Below, in pieces: positions 44,114 through 53,401 of a DNA stretch of 64,000 nucleotides. The stretch comes from Martinezella rhizogenes (lineage in GTDB: Bacteria > Pseudomonadota > Alphaproteobacteria > Rhizobiales > Rhizobiaceae). Position 1 is the first letter of the stretch. Every line of letters begins with the position of its first letter. Location of the stretch: contig NZ_JUHG01000013.1 in the NCBI RefSeq assembly GCF_000799715.1, forward strand, positions 930,001 through 994,000, read 5' to 3'. The translations under genes and the position numbers were made by a program. The notes under the pieces are model-generated. The model ran no database searches and was not told the DNA's origin. It saw only the letters and a program-made list of their open reading frames with translations.

Positions 44114-45451
44114 GTGCACCAAGCGATCCTCTCCATCCCAGCGATAACCTTAGCCACGGCTTTATCATTCGCCGTTCACCGGGTGGCGCTGATCGCATTG
44201 CTGCTACTGAGTGCCTTGGCAGGATCCGCACAGGCGGCGGCGGACGACCGGGCACTCAAGCTCTTCTTTACACACACGGGGGAAAAGGCGACCATCGTCT
44301 TCAAGCGCGGCGGTAAATTCGACCCGAAGGGCCTGGCGCAGATCAATCGTTTCCTGCGCGATTGGCGAAAGAACGAACCTACCAGGATCGATCCGGAGTT
44401 GCTCGATCTGGTCTGGGAAGTCTATCGCCGCAGTGACGCAAAGGAAGCCATTCATGTGGTCTCGGCCTACCGCTCGCCATCCACCAACAGCATGTTGCGA
44501 GGCCGGTCTCGGAGTTCCGGTGTCGCAAAGCACAGCCAACATACGCTCGGCAAGGCGATGGACTTCTACATACCGGGCGTAAAGCTTGCGACGCTGCGGG
44601 CGGTGGCGATGCAGATGCAGGTGGGCGGCGTTGGCTTTTATCCGACATCCGGATCGCCGTTTGTACATCTGGACGTCGGCAATGTCCGGGCGTGGCCGAG
44701 AATGTCGCGTCAGGAACTGGCACGGCTCTTTCCAACCGGACGGACCCTGCATCTACCGGCGGACGGCAGGCCGCTACCAGGTTACGAAGTGGCAGTCGCT
44801 GGATCAAAAAAGCGTCTCCGCCCGACGGCGAACCAGATTGCCGACATTGCGGCTGACCAAGACGAAATCAAAACCGCGTCGATATCCTCCCCTGGCGAGC
44901 CGACTGGCGGGAGCCTAGTCACCAGCCTGTTGCCCACGCCTCGAAGCCGGGCCAAGACCGGACTGGAGCTTCAACTCGGCAGACAGGTCAACGAAGACAA
45001 TGAAAATCAGCGCTTCACCGACCTTGCATCCTATGTGGTGCCACTGCCAACGCTCCGACCGGATAACAGCATCATAGCCAGTGCGGACGCCTCCGCCAAA
45101 ACCGTTCCCATGGCTCTGGCAAGCCTGGTGGTGGGCCGCAGCCCCGTTGGCAAATTGCTCCTTGCGGATCAACGCAGAGATTCCATCGATAGCGATATCG
45201 CAAGGATGCAGCCCATAGCCACCCTGCCGGCTTCCGCCTCGCGAGAAGTATCAGGCGGCGTCGGCGCCATGTCCACCAAGGCTCTCGTTGCATGGGCCTT
45301 GCAGCCCGCGGGCACCACGATCGAAATGACGCTCCCCAGCCTGGTCGGTGCCGCGCTTCCTGTAGAACAAGAGGCAACCGGTGCCGGGAGCAACGCTTCC
45401 GAGGTTGTAGAGGATACATTCAATGTCGATAGGTTTGGCTTCGAAGGCTAA
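44114..45451 (+). CDS. DUF882/YcbK-type peptidase M15-like exported protein
   Basis: About 445 residues if translation starts at the GTG at 44114. The start is uncertain because no ATG opens the frame and a TTG at 44039 is possible. A hydrophobic signal or anchor (VALIALLLLSALAGSAQAAA) is followed by the DUF882 domain (about 50-200). Zinc-type residues are seen in AKHSQHTLGKAMDFYIPG (His, Asp) and SPFVHLDVGNVRAW (His). This is the D-Ala-D-Ala carboxypeptidase-like fold, so a role in cell-wall remodelling is likely. The last 200 residues are low-complexity and poorly conserved in type. Stands alone. Confidence 0.82.
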   Translation: MHQAILSIPAITLATALSFAVHRVALIALLLLSALAGSAQAAADDRALKLFFTHTGEKATIVFKRGGKFDPKGLAQINRFLRDWRKNEPTRIDPELLDLVWEVYRRSDAKEAIHVVSAYRSPSTNSMLRGRSRSSGVAKHSQHTLGKAMDFYIPGVKLATLRAVAMQMQVGGVGFYPTSGSPFVHLDVGNVRAWPRMSRQELARLFPTGRTLHLPADGRPLPGYEVAVAGSKKRLRPTANQIADIAADQDEIKTASISSPGEPTGGSLVTSLLPTPRSRAKTGLELQLGRQVNEDNENQRFTDLASYVVPLPTLRPDNSIIASADASAKTVPMALASLVVGRSPVGKLLLADQRRDSIDSDIARMQPIATLPASASREVSGGVGAMSTKALVAWALQPAGTTIEMTLPSLVGAALPVEQEATGAGSNASEVVEDTFNVDRFGFEG

Positions 45452-45625
45452 AACCCGCTATCGCGTCGCGCATCCATCGAACAAGCCGGGAGCTTCCCCA
45501 CGCCAGTGATGGCAGTCAGCGGATTGTACGGTTGTTGGCGGCCTGAAATACCTTCTCGCCTTGAAAGGTTCCGAACCTTTGATCACGATTCATCCGACTT
45601 CATTTTTGCGATTCCGCATTGCCTT

Positions 45626-45663
45626 AAAGCCTGCAAATATCAATAAAGCCTGCAAATATCAAT
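45626..45663. repeat. Perfect tandem duplication of 19 bases
   Basis: AAAGCCTGCAAATATCAAT occurs twice without a gap (45626-45644 and 45645-45663), downstream of both the DUF882 gene and the convergent luxR gene. Recent slippage product; a role is not evident. Confidence 0.9.
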
Positions 45664-45717
45664 CTTCGTTTGCGCCGAGCGGTCGACGGGGAGCCCTCGT
45701 CTCTAGAACGTCCATAC

Positions 45718-46488
45718 TTATCGCATGAGGCCGAGACGCATGGCTATCGCTATCGCGTTGGTTGTGTTCTTTGCCTCAAGCTTGCTACGAACCGAACGCA
45801 AATGTTTCTCCGCACCGTGATGGGAAATACCCATCCGAATGGCAATCTCATGATCTTTTAAACCATCGGCTGCCAACTGTAGCGCCCGTCGTTCGCGCAG
45901 CGTAACGCCCTTCAGGAGCGGAAGCTGATCGAACTCCTTGAGCTGGAGCGCTCGGTCCACGGCAAAGGTCGCCAGCAGTTTCAGCTGATCGCGCTCTTGC
46001 TCACTTATCTCGATATGCTCGCCACCGATTGAGAAGCCAATTGCAGTGCCTTCCAATGTTTGCAAAGCGACGGTAAAGCCGTTCCGCAGTCCAAACTCCT
46101 TGGCTTCCCCCATGACAAGGCGCGCCACACCGCTCTGCAGCCGTTGCATCTCTATCTCTCGCCAAAGAAACGGCGAATGCTGCTCCCTGACCATCCATAT
46201 CGTGGGGTCGTGGTGTAGATAATCGTTACTGAAGTAGTGGGACATCCAATCGTTCGGCCACGCGTTGAGAAGAATGTGGCCGACTTGCTGTCGCTTCATC
46301 TGCCCGAGTGCTGGCATTGTTCCAGCCAGGACATTCGTCGCACCGAATCGCCCGACATAAACGAGAACTTGCTTCAGGATATCCGCCTCGGTTTGCGCTG
46401 CCTCCATGGCAACTATCAAGGCCATGGTTTCCTCAAGCGATTGCGCCGATACCGGCCCGCTGGGAAACGGCGACGTATTCCTATTCAT
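45718..46488 (-). CDS. LuxR-type quorum-sensing regulator 1
   Basis: 256 residues. N-terminal acyl-homoserine-lactone binding domain with the family's Trp-Tyr-Asp-Pro set in LLNAWPNDWMSHYFSNDYLH and HDPTI, and C-terminal helix-turn-helix (LRERRALQLAADGLKDHEIA). Start at 46488 (MNRNTSPFPSGPV); a longer frame to 46578 lacks support. It is downstream of luxI on the same strand, 255 bases away, and is closely related to the LuxR encoded at 47416, so the pair arose by duplication. It may be a second receptor or an antagonist. Confidence 0.92.
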   Translation of the reverse strand: MNRNTSPFPSGPVSAQSLEETMALIVAMEAAQTEADILKQVLVYVGRFGATNVLAGTMPALGQMKRQQVGHILLNAWPNDWMSHYFSNDYLHHDPTIWMVREQHSPFLWREIEMQRLQSGVARLVMGEAKEFGLRNGFTVALQTLEGTAIGFSIGGEHIEISEQERDQLKLLATFAVDRALQLKEFDQLPLLKGVTLRERRALQLAADGLKDHEIAIRMGISHHGAEKHLRSVRSKLEAKNTTNAIAIAMRLGLMR

Positions 46489-46743
46489 CTGGGTCTCGCG
46501 TAGTTTTAAATCGGAACTAATAATATTCAACATAACGCATTTAACATAAAGCCTAAATAGAGCAGAATTGGAAAACATCGAGATCGGCAGGCCAAAAACA
46601 CAACTCGCCGCCGCAGCGATAATCGGCCGTCCAACACGCGCCTAGTCGGCGGCATGCTGGACAACCAATTTCACGGGAGTTGAAGGTTACAGATTGAACA
46701 GGCGAATGTGGTCGTGTCGCCAAAGGACGTTACTGTATTTGGT

Positions 46744-47343
46744 CTAAGCAGCGCGACGGCGCAGGTCCGTCTTCAGAGATCGAAGCTTCGCCAGTGTGCG
46801 GTGATCAAACGCTGCGGTAACCGCCACCACGTCTTCGCCCGAAATCATTTGTGGCAATCCGAGGGCGCTGACCTTGAAATGGAGCTGCAGAAGACGAAGA
46901 ATCCACAACGGCTGCATCTCGATGATCACGGTGCCGATTTCATTGTCCAGCCCCCACTCCACAAAACCCGAAAGGAGCGTGTTGGAGACCGCACTCAAGG
47001 CTCTGCCATGTTCTCTATAGCTGGGCGCGACGCAATAACGTGTCCATTCCCATATATGCGGGCCAACCGGCCTTTCTTCTTCGCAGAGCTGCGGCAGCAC
47101 GTCGGAAAGCAGATGCGGCTTGGTGGATGGCAACATTCGTTGATATCCAAGGACCTCACCCTGGTCGATGAAAAGCATGTGTATGGCGTCGGCGGTATCA
47201 AACTGGTCGATTTCCCGTCCGTCGGCTTGTGCCAGATCACTCCATCCGCGTTCCTCAACGAACACGCGATGCCGCAGACGAAATGCCTGATCCATTTCCT
47301 CTCGGTATTCGTGAATATTCTGAGCATTGATGATATGAAGCAT
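46744..47343 (-). CDS. Acyl-homoserine-lactone synthase (LuxI family)
   Basis: 199 residues. Conserved catalytic set present: Arg and Phe in FRLRHRVFVEERGW (Arg25, Phe28, Trp34), Asp46 and Asp49 in EIDQFD, Arg69 in GYQRMLPS, Glu99 and Arg102 in IWEWTRY. These bind S-adenosylmethionine and position the acyl carrier protein. The acyl chain cannot be inferred with confidence; residue 142-type Thr/Ser/Gly that selects 3-oxo chains is not clear by eye. A 20-base dyad lies 53 bases upstream. Flanked by luxR genes on both sides, all on the minus strand. Confidence 0.95.
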   Translation of the reverse strand: MLHIINAQNIHEYREEMDQAFRLRHRVFVEERGWSDLAQADGREIDQFDTADAIHMLFIDQGEVLGYQRMLPSTKPHLLSDVLPQLCEEERPVGPHIWEWTRYCVAPSYREHGRALSAVSNTLLSGFVEWGLDNEIGTVIIEMQPLWILRLLQLHFKVSALGLPQMISGEDVVAVTAAFDHRTLAKLRSLKTDLRRRAA

Positions 47344-47396
47344 TGAGATAATCTCCTTTTTGCAGGACGATTATCCAACCATTTTCTTATTTGGGC

Positions 47397-47416
47397 AGGT
47401 ACGGAAAAGCGTACCT
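47397..47416. promoter_or_regulatory. lux-box-like 20-base dyad upstream of luxI
   Basis: AGGTACG-N6-CGTACCT, a perfect 7-base inverted repeat with total length 20, the length of a lux box. It begins at the luxR stop codon and ends 53 bases before the luxI start. No T-run follows on the minus strand, which speaks against a terminator. Confidence 0.55.
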
Positions 47417-48180
47417 CATGAAATCATACCTTTTCGCAGCGCGATTGCGATCGCGTGATTGGTATTAAGCGAACCTAGCTTTTCGCGGCAGGAGCGCATG
47501 TACTTGTCGATGGCATGGTCCGTAACGCCCAAGCGCACGGCGATTTGCCGTTCCTTCAAGCCTTCGGCTGCCAGTTGAAGCACCTCACGCTCTCGTCCCG
47601 TGAGTTTGAGAATACTGCCATTCTGAAGGGTGTGCCTGATACGCAGGGCGCGATACACTGCAAAACTTGCGACAAGAGCCAGGTTCCTCTTGTTTTCAGG
47701 CGATAGTTCAAGGCGCTCGCCGGCAATCGAAAATCCCACATGTTCACGCCCAAGGCTTGGAAGCGTCATGGTAAAACCCTGCGCTAACCCGAACTCCCGG
47801 GCCTCTTCCATCACCGTTATTCCCGATCGAACCGCGACGACCTCATCATCATCCCAGAAAAAACTCTCGAGCCCTTCGCGCACCAGTTTTATGGTTGGGT
47901 CCTTGAAGAGGTAATTCATTGAAAAATAGCGAGCCGACCAGTCATTCGGCCAAGCATTGATCAAAACATGACCTATTTGCTGACGTTTGGTGGCGCCAAT
48001 CTGCGGCATGGTGCCGACCAAGACGTTATTGGCGCCAAATGGCTGGACGTAGCGAATGACAACATCGGCCAACTCCTCCTGCGTCGTGCAGGCTTCGAGC
48101 TCCGCCAGCAAATATTGTATTTCCTCAAGGGTTCGGAGTGGGAATATCGGATCCCCGGGCAGTATCCAGTGTTTCAACAT
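47416..48180 (-). CDS. LuxR-type quorum-sensing regulator 2
   Basis: 254 residues from the ATG at 48180. Lactone-binding domain with LINAWPNDWSARYFSMNYLF and KDPTI (Trp, Tyr, Asp, Pro conserved) and DNA-binding domain LTGREREVLQLAAEGLKERQ ... VTDHAIDKYMRSCREKLGSL. Directly upstream of luxI in the same direction, so it is the probable cognate receptor. The coding frame is open to 48360, but the upstream part has no LuxR character. Strong similarity to LuxR 1 runs along the whole length. Confidence 0.93.
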   Translation of the reverse strand: MLKHWILPGDPIFPLRTLEEIQYLLAELEACTTQEELADVVIRYVQPFGANNVLVGTMPQIGATKRQQIGHVLINAWPNDWSARYFSMNYLFKDPTIKLVREGLESFFWDDDEVVAVRSGITVMEEAREFGLAQGFTMTLPSLGREHVGFSIAGERLELSPENKRNLALVASFAVYRALRIRHTLQNGSILKLTGREREVLQLAAEGLKERQIAVRLGVTDHAIDKYMRSCREKLGSLNTNHAIAIALRKGMIS

Positions 48181-48698
48181 ATCAACCGTCTTTATAGTTG
48201 TAATATAGGAGAATAAAAGCATCGCTATGCGAGGCCCGTTGGGCGGTAATGCTTTGGCTAATTTCTCTTGGATATCTCGAATGCTCTGGCTTCTTTCATG
48301 AGACCGTTGAGCGGCGATCGCTTCCAGAGACGGATTTGGACGCAATAAGACCAGAAGCATCCGGGCATATTATACATTCCATGCAGCTGATTGACGATCC
48401 AATATGACGTGGGCTTTCCGTCAGAGCGAACATTTTCCGGCTGCGCGCCCGGTTTTATTGCCAGCGAGGTCTTGGTCTTGCTGATGAATTCGGGGAAGTG
48501 CTGCAAGGAGCTCCCGCTCAACTTGTTAACAACTGGCCCCTTGGCGGCGCAGCGGGGTCAGAGTTCCGAGCTGATGTAGAGTTTGCAAGAGGGCTCGAGC
48601 CAGGGCCATGAAGCTAGCAACGCCCAATTGCGCTGGTCAAAATTTCGACCCGCTGGCATTCGCCAGCCTGCGGAGGAGAAGCATTCCGTTGATTGCCG
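48181..48698. other. Intergenic stretch without supported gene
   Basis: About 520 bases between the luxR gene and the divergent-type GntR gene's end. An 87-residue minus-strand frame (48258-48521) has a mixed composition rich in Trp, Cys and Tyr, no ribosome site and no family resemblance. The region should contain the luxR promoter at its left side. Nothing else definite. Confidence 0.5.
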
Positions 48699-49604
48699 TT
48701 ATGACGCGCCATATTGCGGAGCAAACGACAAAGCAGCCTGGAGATGCTGGGTCATAAGTTGGGCTCCGCGCTCGCGCTGTCCCGATGCGATCGCATCGAG
48801 GATCGCTACGTGTTCCCGGCACCAGTCCTTCACCCGCCTGCGATTGGTGTAGCCTCCGAATTCCAGCAATCGCCGCAGCCTGTTCTGCTGCTGGATGGAT
48901 TGCAGGAAGAAGACATTGCCGCTGAATTCGGCAATCATTTCATGGAACTGCGCATCCGTATCGAACAATTGCCGCGGATTGACGGAGGTTATGTCGGGAT
49001 GCGCCTCCAGATAGAGATGCTGAAGACGGCATCGTTCCAAGGCGGCAGGATCATGGCGAAAGGTGCTGAGAAGCAGTCCGGCGGGCTCGATCGTGGCGCG
49101 GAAATCGTAGCTGTTACGTAGGGCTACCTGTGTGTCAAGTGTGGGCCGAAAGGTCCAACCCCTGCCGCTGTTTCGCGCCAGCAATCCATCATTGACCAGA
49201 TGGGTGAGCGTTCGCTGCAAAAGGATGCGGTCTACGTCGAAACGACGAGCGATTTCCGACTGCGTGAAAGTTTCCGGGAGCGCGCCGGAAAGACGGTCTT
49301 CCACGATCCGGGAATAGAGATCCTGATCGGCTGTCGCCGGCACCTCCACTTCAACGCGCCGCAGCTCTTCCGGCAATGCCTTCAGGAAAAATCCCTGGTT
49401 CCTGCGCGCCTCCACGATACCGCGCTCCGCGAGCAATAGCAGTGCAGCGCGAACCGGTGTTCTCGATACGCCGATCAGATCGCCGAGTTGCTGTTCGCGC
49501 AAATGATGCCCCGGCTCGAAGCGTGCATCTCGGGCGAGATCGAGAATCTGATTTGCAAGGCGGTATCGACCTTGACGTGGGAGGCTGGCCATCAGGCTTT
49601 CCAT
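48699..49604 (-). CDS. GntR-family regulator with two winged-helix domains, FCD class
   Basis: 301 residues, about 70 longer than usual FCD regulators. The first winged helix is at about 12-75 (LREQQLGDLIGVSRTPVRAA). A second helix-turn-helix follows at 100-155 (FTQSEIARRFDVDRILLQRT, then LVNDGLLARNSGRGWTF), and the FCD domain covers 165-295 (FDTDAQFHEMIAEFSGN, CREHVAILDAIASGQRE). It is divergent from the importer-enzyme operon starting at 49905 and is its likely regulator. The double DNA-binding module is uncommon but occurs in a subgroup of proteobacterial FCD proteins. Confidence 0.92.
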   Translation of the reverse strand: MESLMASLPRQGRYRLANQILDLARDARFEPGHHLREQQLGDLIGVSRTPVRAALLLLAERGIVEARRNQGFFLKALPEELRRVEVEVPATADQDLYSRIVEDRLSGALPETFTQSEIARRFDVDRILLQRTLTHLVNDGLLARNSGRGWTFRPTLDTQVALRNSYDFRATIEPAGLLLSTFRHDPAALERCRLQHLYLEAHPDITSVNPRQLFDTDAQFHEMIAEFSGNVFFLQSIQQQNRLRRLLEFGGYTNRRRVKDWCREHVAILDAIASGQRERGAQLMTQHLQAALSFAPQYGAS

Positions 49605-49824
49605 TTTTGTACTAAATTATGAAATCAATACAACATGAATACCGGCACGGGCAACACAGGCAATCTCATTAGAGCGTGGAGCTCACGACTTTCATTGCGA
49701 AAGCAATCATTTAGGAGCACAGAATCCGTGCGAGTTCTCCCGAAAGGCAAAGCACGCTCAAGAAATCACCCAAAAGTTCATTATTTAGGCAATTTCAAAA
49801 ATGCCTATTTTTCGCCTTCCGTGC

Positions 49825-49857
49825 TTGACACTTTCGATGACAACATTGTACCGTTGT
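49825..49857 (+). promoter_or_regulatory. Promoter with overlapping dyad for the 49.9-59.2 kb operon
   Basis: TTGACA (49825-49830) and TACCGT (49849-49854) spaced by 18 bases form a plausible sigma70 promoter. The dyad ACAAC-N8-GTTGT (49840-49857) covers the -10 region and could be the GntR operator; a TTGTAC is also present at 49607 close to the regulator start. Confidence 0.4.
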
Positions 49858-49904
49858 AATCAATCAGAGCAATCATAGCTCGATCAAGCAAAAAGGGAAC
49901 TGCC

Positions 49905-50714
49905 ATGCTTCGATCTTTCATGACCGCATTCGCCCTGCCCCTGTTCCTCGCCCAATCCGTCGTTGCGGCCGATCTTCCAAAATCGGGTCTGGTCGAAAAC
50001 GGGGCTGTCACCTACGGCGTTGCGGCGACATTCGCGCCGTTTGAATTCCAGAAGGATGGAGTTCTGTCCGGTTTCGATATCGACCTGATCGCGGCGCTGG
50101 CGGCCAAACTCAGCGCGAAGCCCGTGCCGATGAACATGGAGTTCAAGGGATTGATCCCGGCGCTTCTCTCCAGCCGGATCGATCTCATCAACTCGGCCAT
50201 GTACATCAACGACAAGCGTTCCGAGCAGGTCGACTTCATTCCCTATATGAAGATCGGCAATCAGGTGATCGTTCAGGCTGGCAATCCGGCCAAGATCACC
50301 GGCCGGGACGATACGCTTTGCGGCAAGACGATCGCCGTCACGCTTGGCGGCATTCAGGAAAATCAGGCGCGTGCCGACGATACGCGTTGCAAGGCCAAGG
50401 GGCTGTCAGGCGTGACGGTCCTGACGCTGCCGACGGCACAGGATTCCGCGCTGTCGTTGCGGCAGGGACGTGCGGATGCGGAATATGATTCAACGCCGGG
50501 GGCGGTCGTGCTTCAGGCGGCGGTTCCGGGCGTCTATGAGGTCGTTGGTGGCGAGTTTGAGTCCAACACCAGCATCGGCATTGCCACCCGAAAAGGGGAT
50601 GCCGCTGTTCAAGCCTCCATCAAGGCGGCGCTTGCCGAAATTGTCGCGGATGGCACCTATAAGAGCCTGATCGAGAAGTGGAAGCTGCCGGCCTCCGTGT
50701 CGATCTTCAACTGA
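49905..50714 (+). CDS. Polar-amino-acid-type binding protein (family 3)
   Basis: 269 residues with a signal peptide (MLRSFMTAFALPLFLAQSVV, cleavage after VAA). Mature protein: VTYGVAATFAPFEFQKDGVL then SGFDIDLIAALAAKL, and FKGLIPALLSSRIDLINSAM, the family 3 signature. The Arg and Asp expected to bind the alpha-amino and carboxylate groups are present near the SSRID and AEYDSTPG segments. One internal Cys pair (DTLCGKTI and DTRCKAKG) may form a disulfide. First gene of a ten-gene unit; GGGAAC precedes the ATG. Confidence 0.92.
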   Translation: MLRSFMTAFALPLFLAQSVVAADLPKSGLVENGAVTYGVAATFAPFEFQKDGVLSGFDIDLIAALAAKLSAKPVPMNMEFKGLIPALLSSRIDLINSAMYINDKRSEQVDFIPYMKIGNQVIVQAGNPAKITGRDDTLCGKTIAVTLGGIQENQARADDTRCKAKGLSGVTVLTLPTAQDSALSLRQGRADAEYDSTPGAVVLQAAVPGVYEVVGGEFESNTSIGIATRKGDAAVQASIKAALAEIVADGTYKSLIEKWKLPASVSIFN

Positions 50715-50747
50715 CACCCGACCTGATACCGAAGAGAAGGAGCGGGC

Positions 50748-51464
50748 ATGTCTCTCGAACTCGTTTTCGACTATCTAGAATCGCCCGCTTTTTTCCACGG
50801 CGCCGTGCTGACCCTTTTGATCACCATCGTGTCGCTGTTCTTCGGGATCATCGTCGGGCTCGTCATTGCCCTTTTGCAGGAAACGGAACTGCGAGCCGTC
50901 AAGGCGGCGACGCTTGTCTATCTCTGGCTGTTCCGGGGCACGCCCGTCCTCTTCCAGATCATCTTTATCTACAATGTGTTGCCAGGTTTCGGCATTCGCC
51001 TATCGGCCATTCTCAGTGCGGTCCTCGCTCTGTCGCTGAATGAGGGCGCTTATATGGCGGAGATTCTGCGATCGGGCCTGCATGCGGTGAAAAAGGGGCA
51101 GAGGACGGCCGGGCTTGCGCTTGGAATGACACGGGCGAGCGTCATGCGTTTCGTCGTGATGCCGCAGGCTGCCCGCATCGTCCTGCCCGCCGTCGGCAAT
51201 CAGATGATCGGCATGCTGAAGACCAGCGCGCTTGTTTCCGTCGTCGCGGTGGAGGAATTGCTCCTCGTCGCCAACCAGACCGCCAGCGCGAACTTTCGCT
51301 ACTTCGAGGCATTGAGCGCCGCCGGCATCTACTATCTGGTGCTGACGACGATCTTCATGGTCTTCCAGTCGCTTCTGGAACGGTCTCTTGACCCGAAACG
51401 CGGGCGCCGGGGCAGCATTCGCAAACCCTTGAGCCTCATCGCCCCGAAATCCGAGATCCAGTGA
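50748..51464 (+). CDS. Polar-amino-acid-type ABC permease
   Basis: 238 residues with about five membrane helices. LWLFRGTPVLFQIIFIYNVL is the conserved family segment and GQRTAGLALGMTRASVMRFV the EAA loop. Only one permease gene is present, so the channel is probably a homodimer. The gene lies 33 bases after the binding-protein gene and ends 11 bases before the ATPase start. Confidence 0.92.
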   Translation: MSLELVFDYLESPAFFHGAVLTLLITIVSLFFGIIVGLVIALLQETELRAVKAATLVYLWLFRGTPVLFQIIFIYNVLPGFGIRLSAILSAVLALSLNEGAYMAEILRSGLHAVKKGQRTAGLALGMTRASVMRFVVMPQAARIVLPAVGNQMIGMLKTSALVSVVAVEELLLVANQTASANFRYFEALSAAGIYYLVLTTIFMVFQSLLERSLDPKRGRRGSIRKPLSLIAPKSEIQ

Positions 51465-51475
51465 GGAAAGACGAT

Positions 51476-52225
<750 letters not shown>

Positions 52226-52240
52226 TTGCGGAAGGCAGAC

Positions 52241-53398
52241 ATGTCCCACACACCCGATAGCGCGCGCATGAAGCGTGAACTGGCCGAACTGATCGCCATC
52301 AGAACGGAAAACCCGCCCGGACAAGAGGCTGACGCCGCCGTTTATGTCCGCGATCTGCTCCTGTCCGCCGGCTTTGCGGTCGATGTCGTGGAGTACAAGC
52401 CAGGCCGTTTCAATGTCGAAGCGCGACTGGACAATGGGCCGGGACCGGTCTTCGCCTTCAACACCCACATGGATACGGTGCCCGCAGGGGACGGATGGTC
52501 GTCCGATCCTTTCACGCTGCGCGAGGCAGACGGCAGGCTCTATGGTCGCGGCGCCTGCGACTGCAAGGGGCCGCTGATAGCGATGGTGGAAGCCATGCGC
52601 ATGCTGGCATCCGACCGTGGCGCATGGTCCGGTACCTTGCTCGGTGTTTTCGTCGGTGACGAGGAGATTGCCAGCGAAGGCGCCAAATTCTATACGGCCG
52701 GCAAGCCGAAAATCGACTTTGCCGTGGTGGGCGAGCCCACATCCAATACGACCTTTGCCGCGCACAAGGGAAGCCTCCGGCCCGTTGTCCGCGTTCATGG
52801 GCAGGCAGCACACTCCGGAACGCCACATCTGGGCGACAACGCCATCTATCGCGCCGGGCAACTCCTGTCGCTGATCGAGACCCATCATAACGAGGTGGTG
52901 CGCGAACGGACACATCCGCTGGTCGGAGAGGCGAGCCTGACGGTGACGCGTATTTCCGGCGGGCACGCCGACAATGTCGTGCCCTATGCCTGCGATCTGC
53001 TGCTGGACCGCCGGATGGTGCCCGGAGAGAACGAAGAGGCGGTGAAGCAGGAGCTTGCCGACCTGCTGGCGCTCGCTCATACGCATTTCGGCGTTCGGGC
53101 TGAAATCATCGACTACAAGGCGACGACCGGCGGCGCGACGGAAACCGCGATCGACAGCGCGATCGTCCAGGTCAGCATGGCTGCCTGCCGCTCTCACGGC
53201 ATCGCAAATCCCGGCCCCTTCGGCTTTCAGGGCGGCTGCGACCTGGTGCATTTCCGCCAGATTGGCGCACAAGGCACGGTGATCGGGCCGGGGGATTTGT
53301 CCGTGGCCCACAAGCCAGACGAATTCGTTCCTGTCGACGAATTCGTGACAGCCAGCCTGATTTATCGCGATGTCGCCAAATCGATGCTACAGGCCTGA
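52241..53398 (+). CDS. M20-family deacylase/peptidase (ArgE/DapE type)
   Basis: 385 residues. Two-zinc site visible: His76 and Asp78 in NTHMDTVPAG, Asp107 in GRGACDCKGPL (bridging), the general-base Glu in VFVGDEEIASEG, Glu in VVGEPTSN and a late His in VAHKPDEF. The middle dimerisation domain starts near 180. Family enzymes cleave N-acyl or N-carbamoyl amino acids or dipeptides. Its gene begins 15 bases after the ATPase gene, so it is likely to act first on the imported compound. Confidence 0.93.
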   Translation: MSHTPDSARMKRELAELIAIRTENPPGQEADAAVYVRDLLLSAGFAVDVVEYKPGRFNVEARLDNGPGPVFAFNTHMDTVPAGDGWSSDPFTLREADGRLYGRGACDCKGPLIAMVEAMRMLASDRGAWSGTLLGVFVGDEEIASEGAKFYTAGKPKIDFAVVGEPTSNTTFAAHKGSLRPVVRVHGQAAHSGTPHLGDNAIYRAGQLLSLIETHHNEVVRERTHPLVGEASLTVTRISGGHADNVVPYACDLLLDRRMVPGENEEAVKQELADLLALAHTHFGVRAEIIDYKATTGGATETAIDSAIVQVSMAACRSHGIANPGPFGFQGGCDLVHFRQIGAQGTVIGPGDLSVAHKPDEFVPVDEFVTASLIYRDVAKSMLQA

Positions 53399-53401
53399 TC
53401 G

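Noticed and set aside
48258..48521. 87-residue frame on the - strand
   Set aside because: No ribosome site and no recognisable family; reported only as part of the intergenic stretch.
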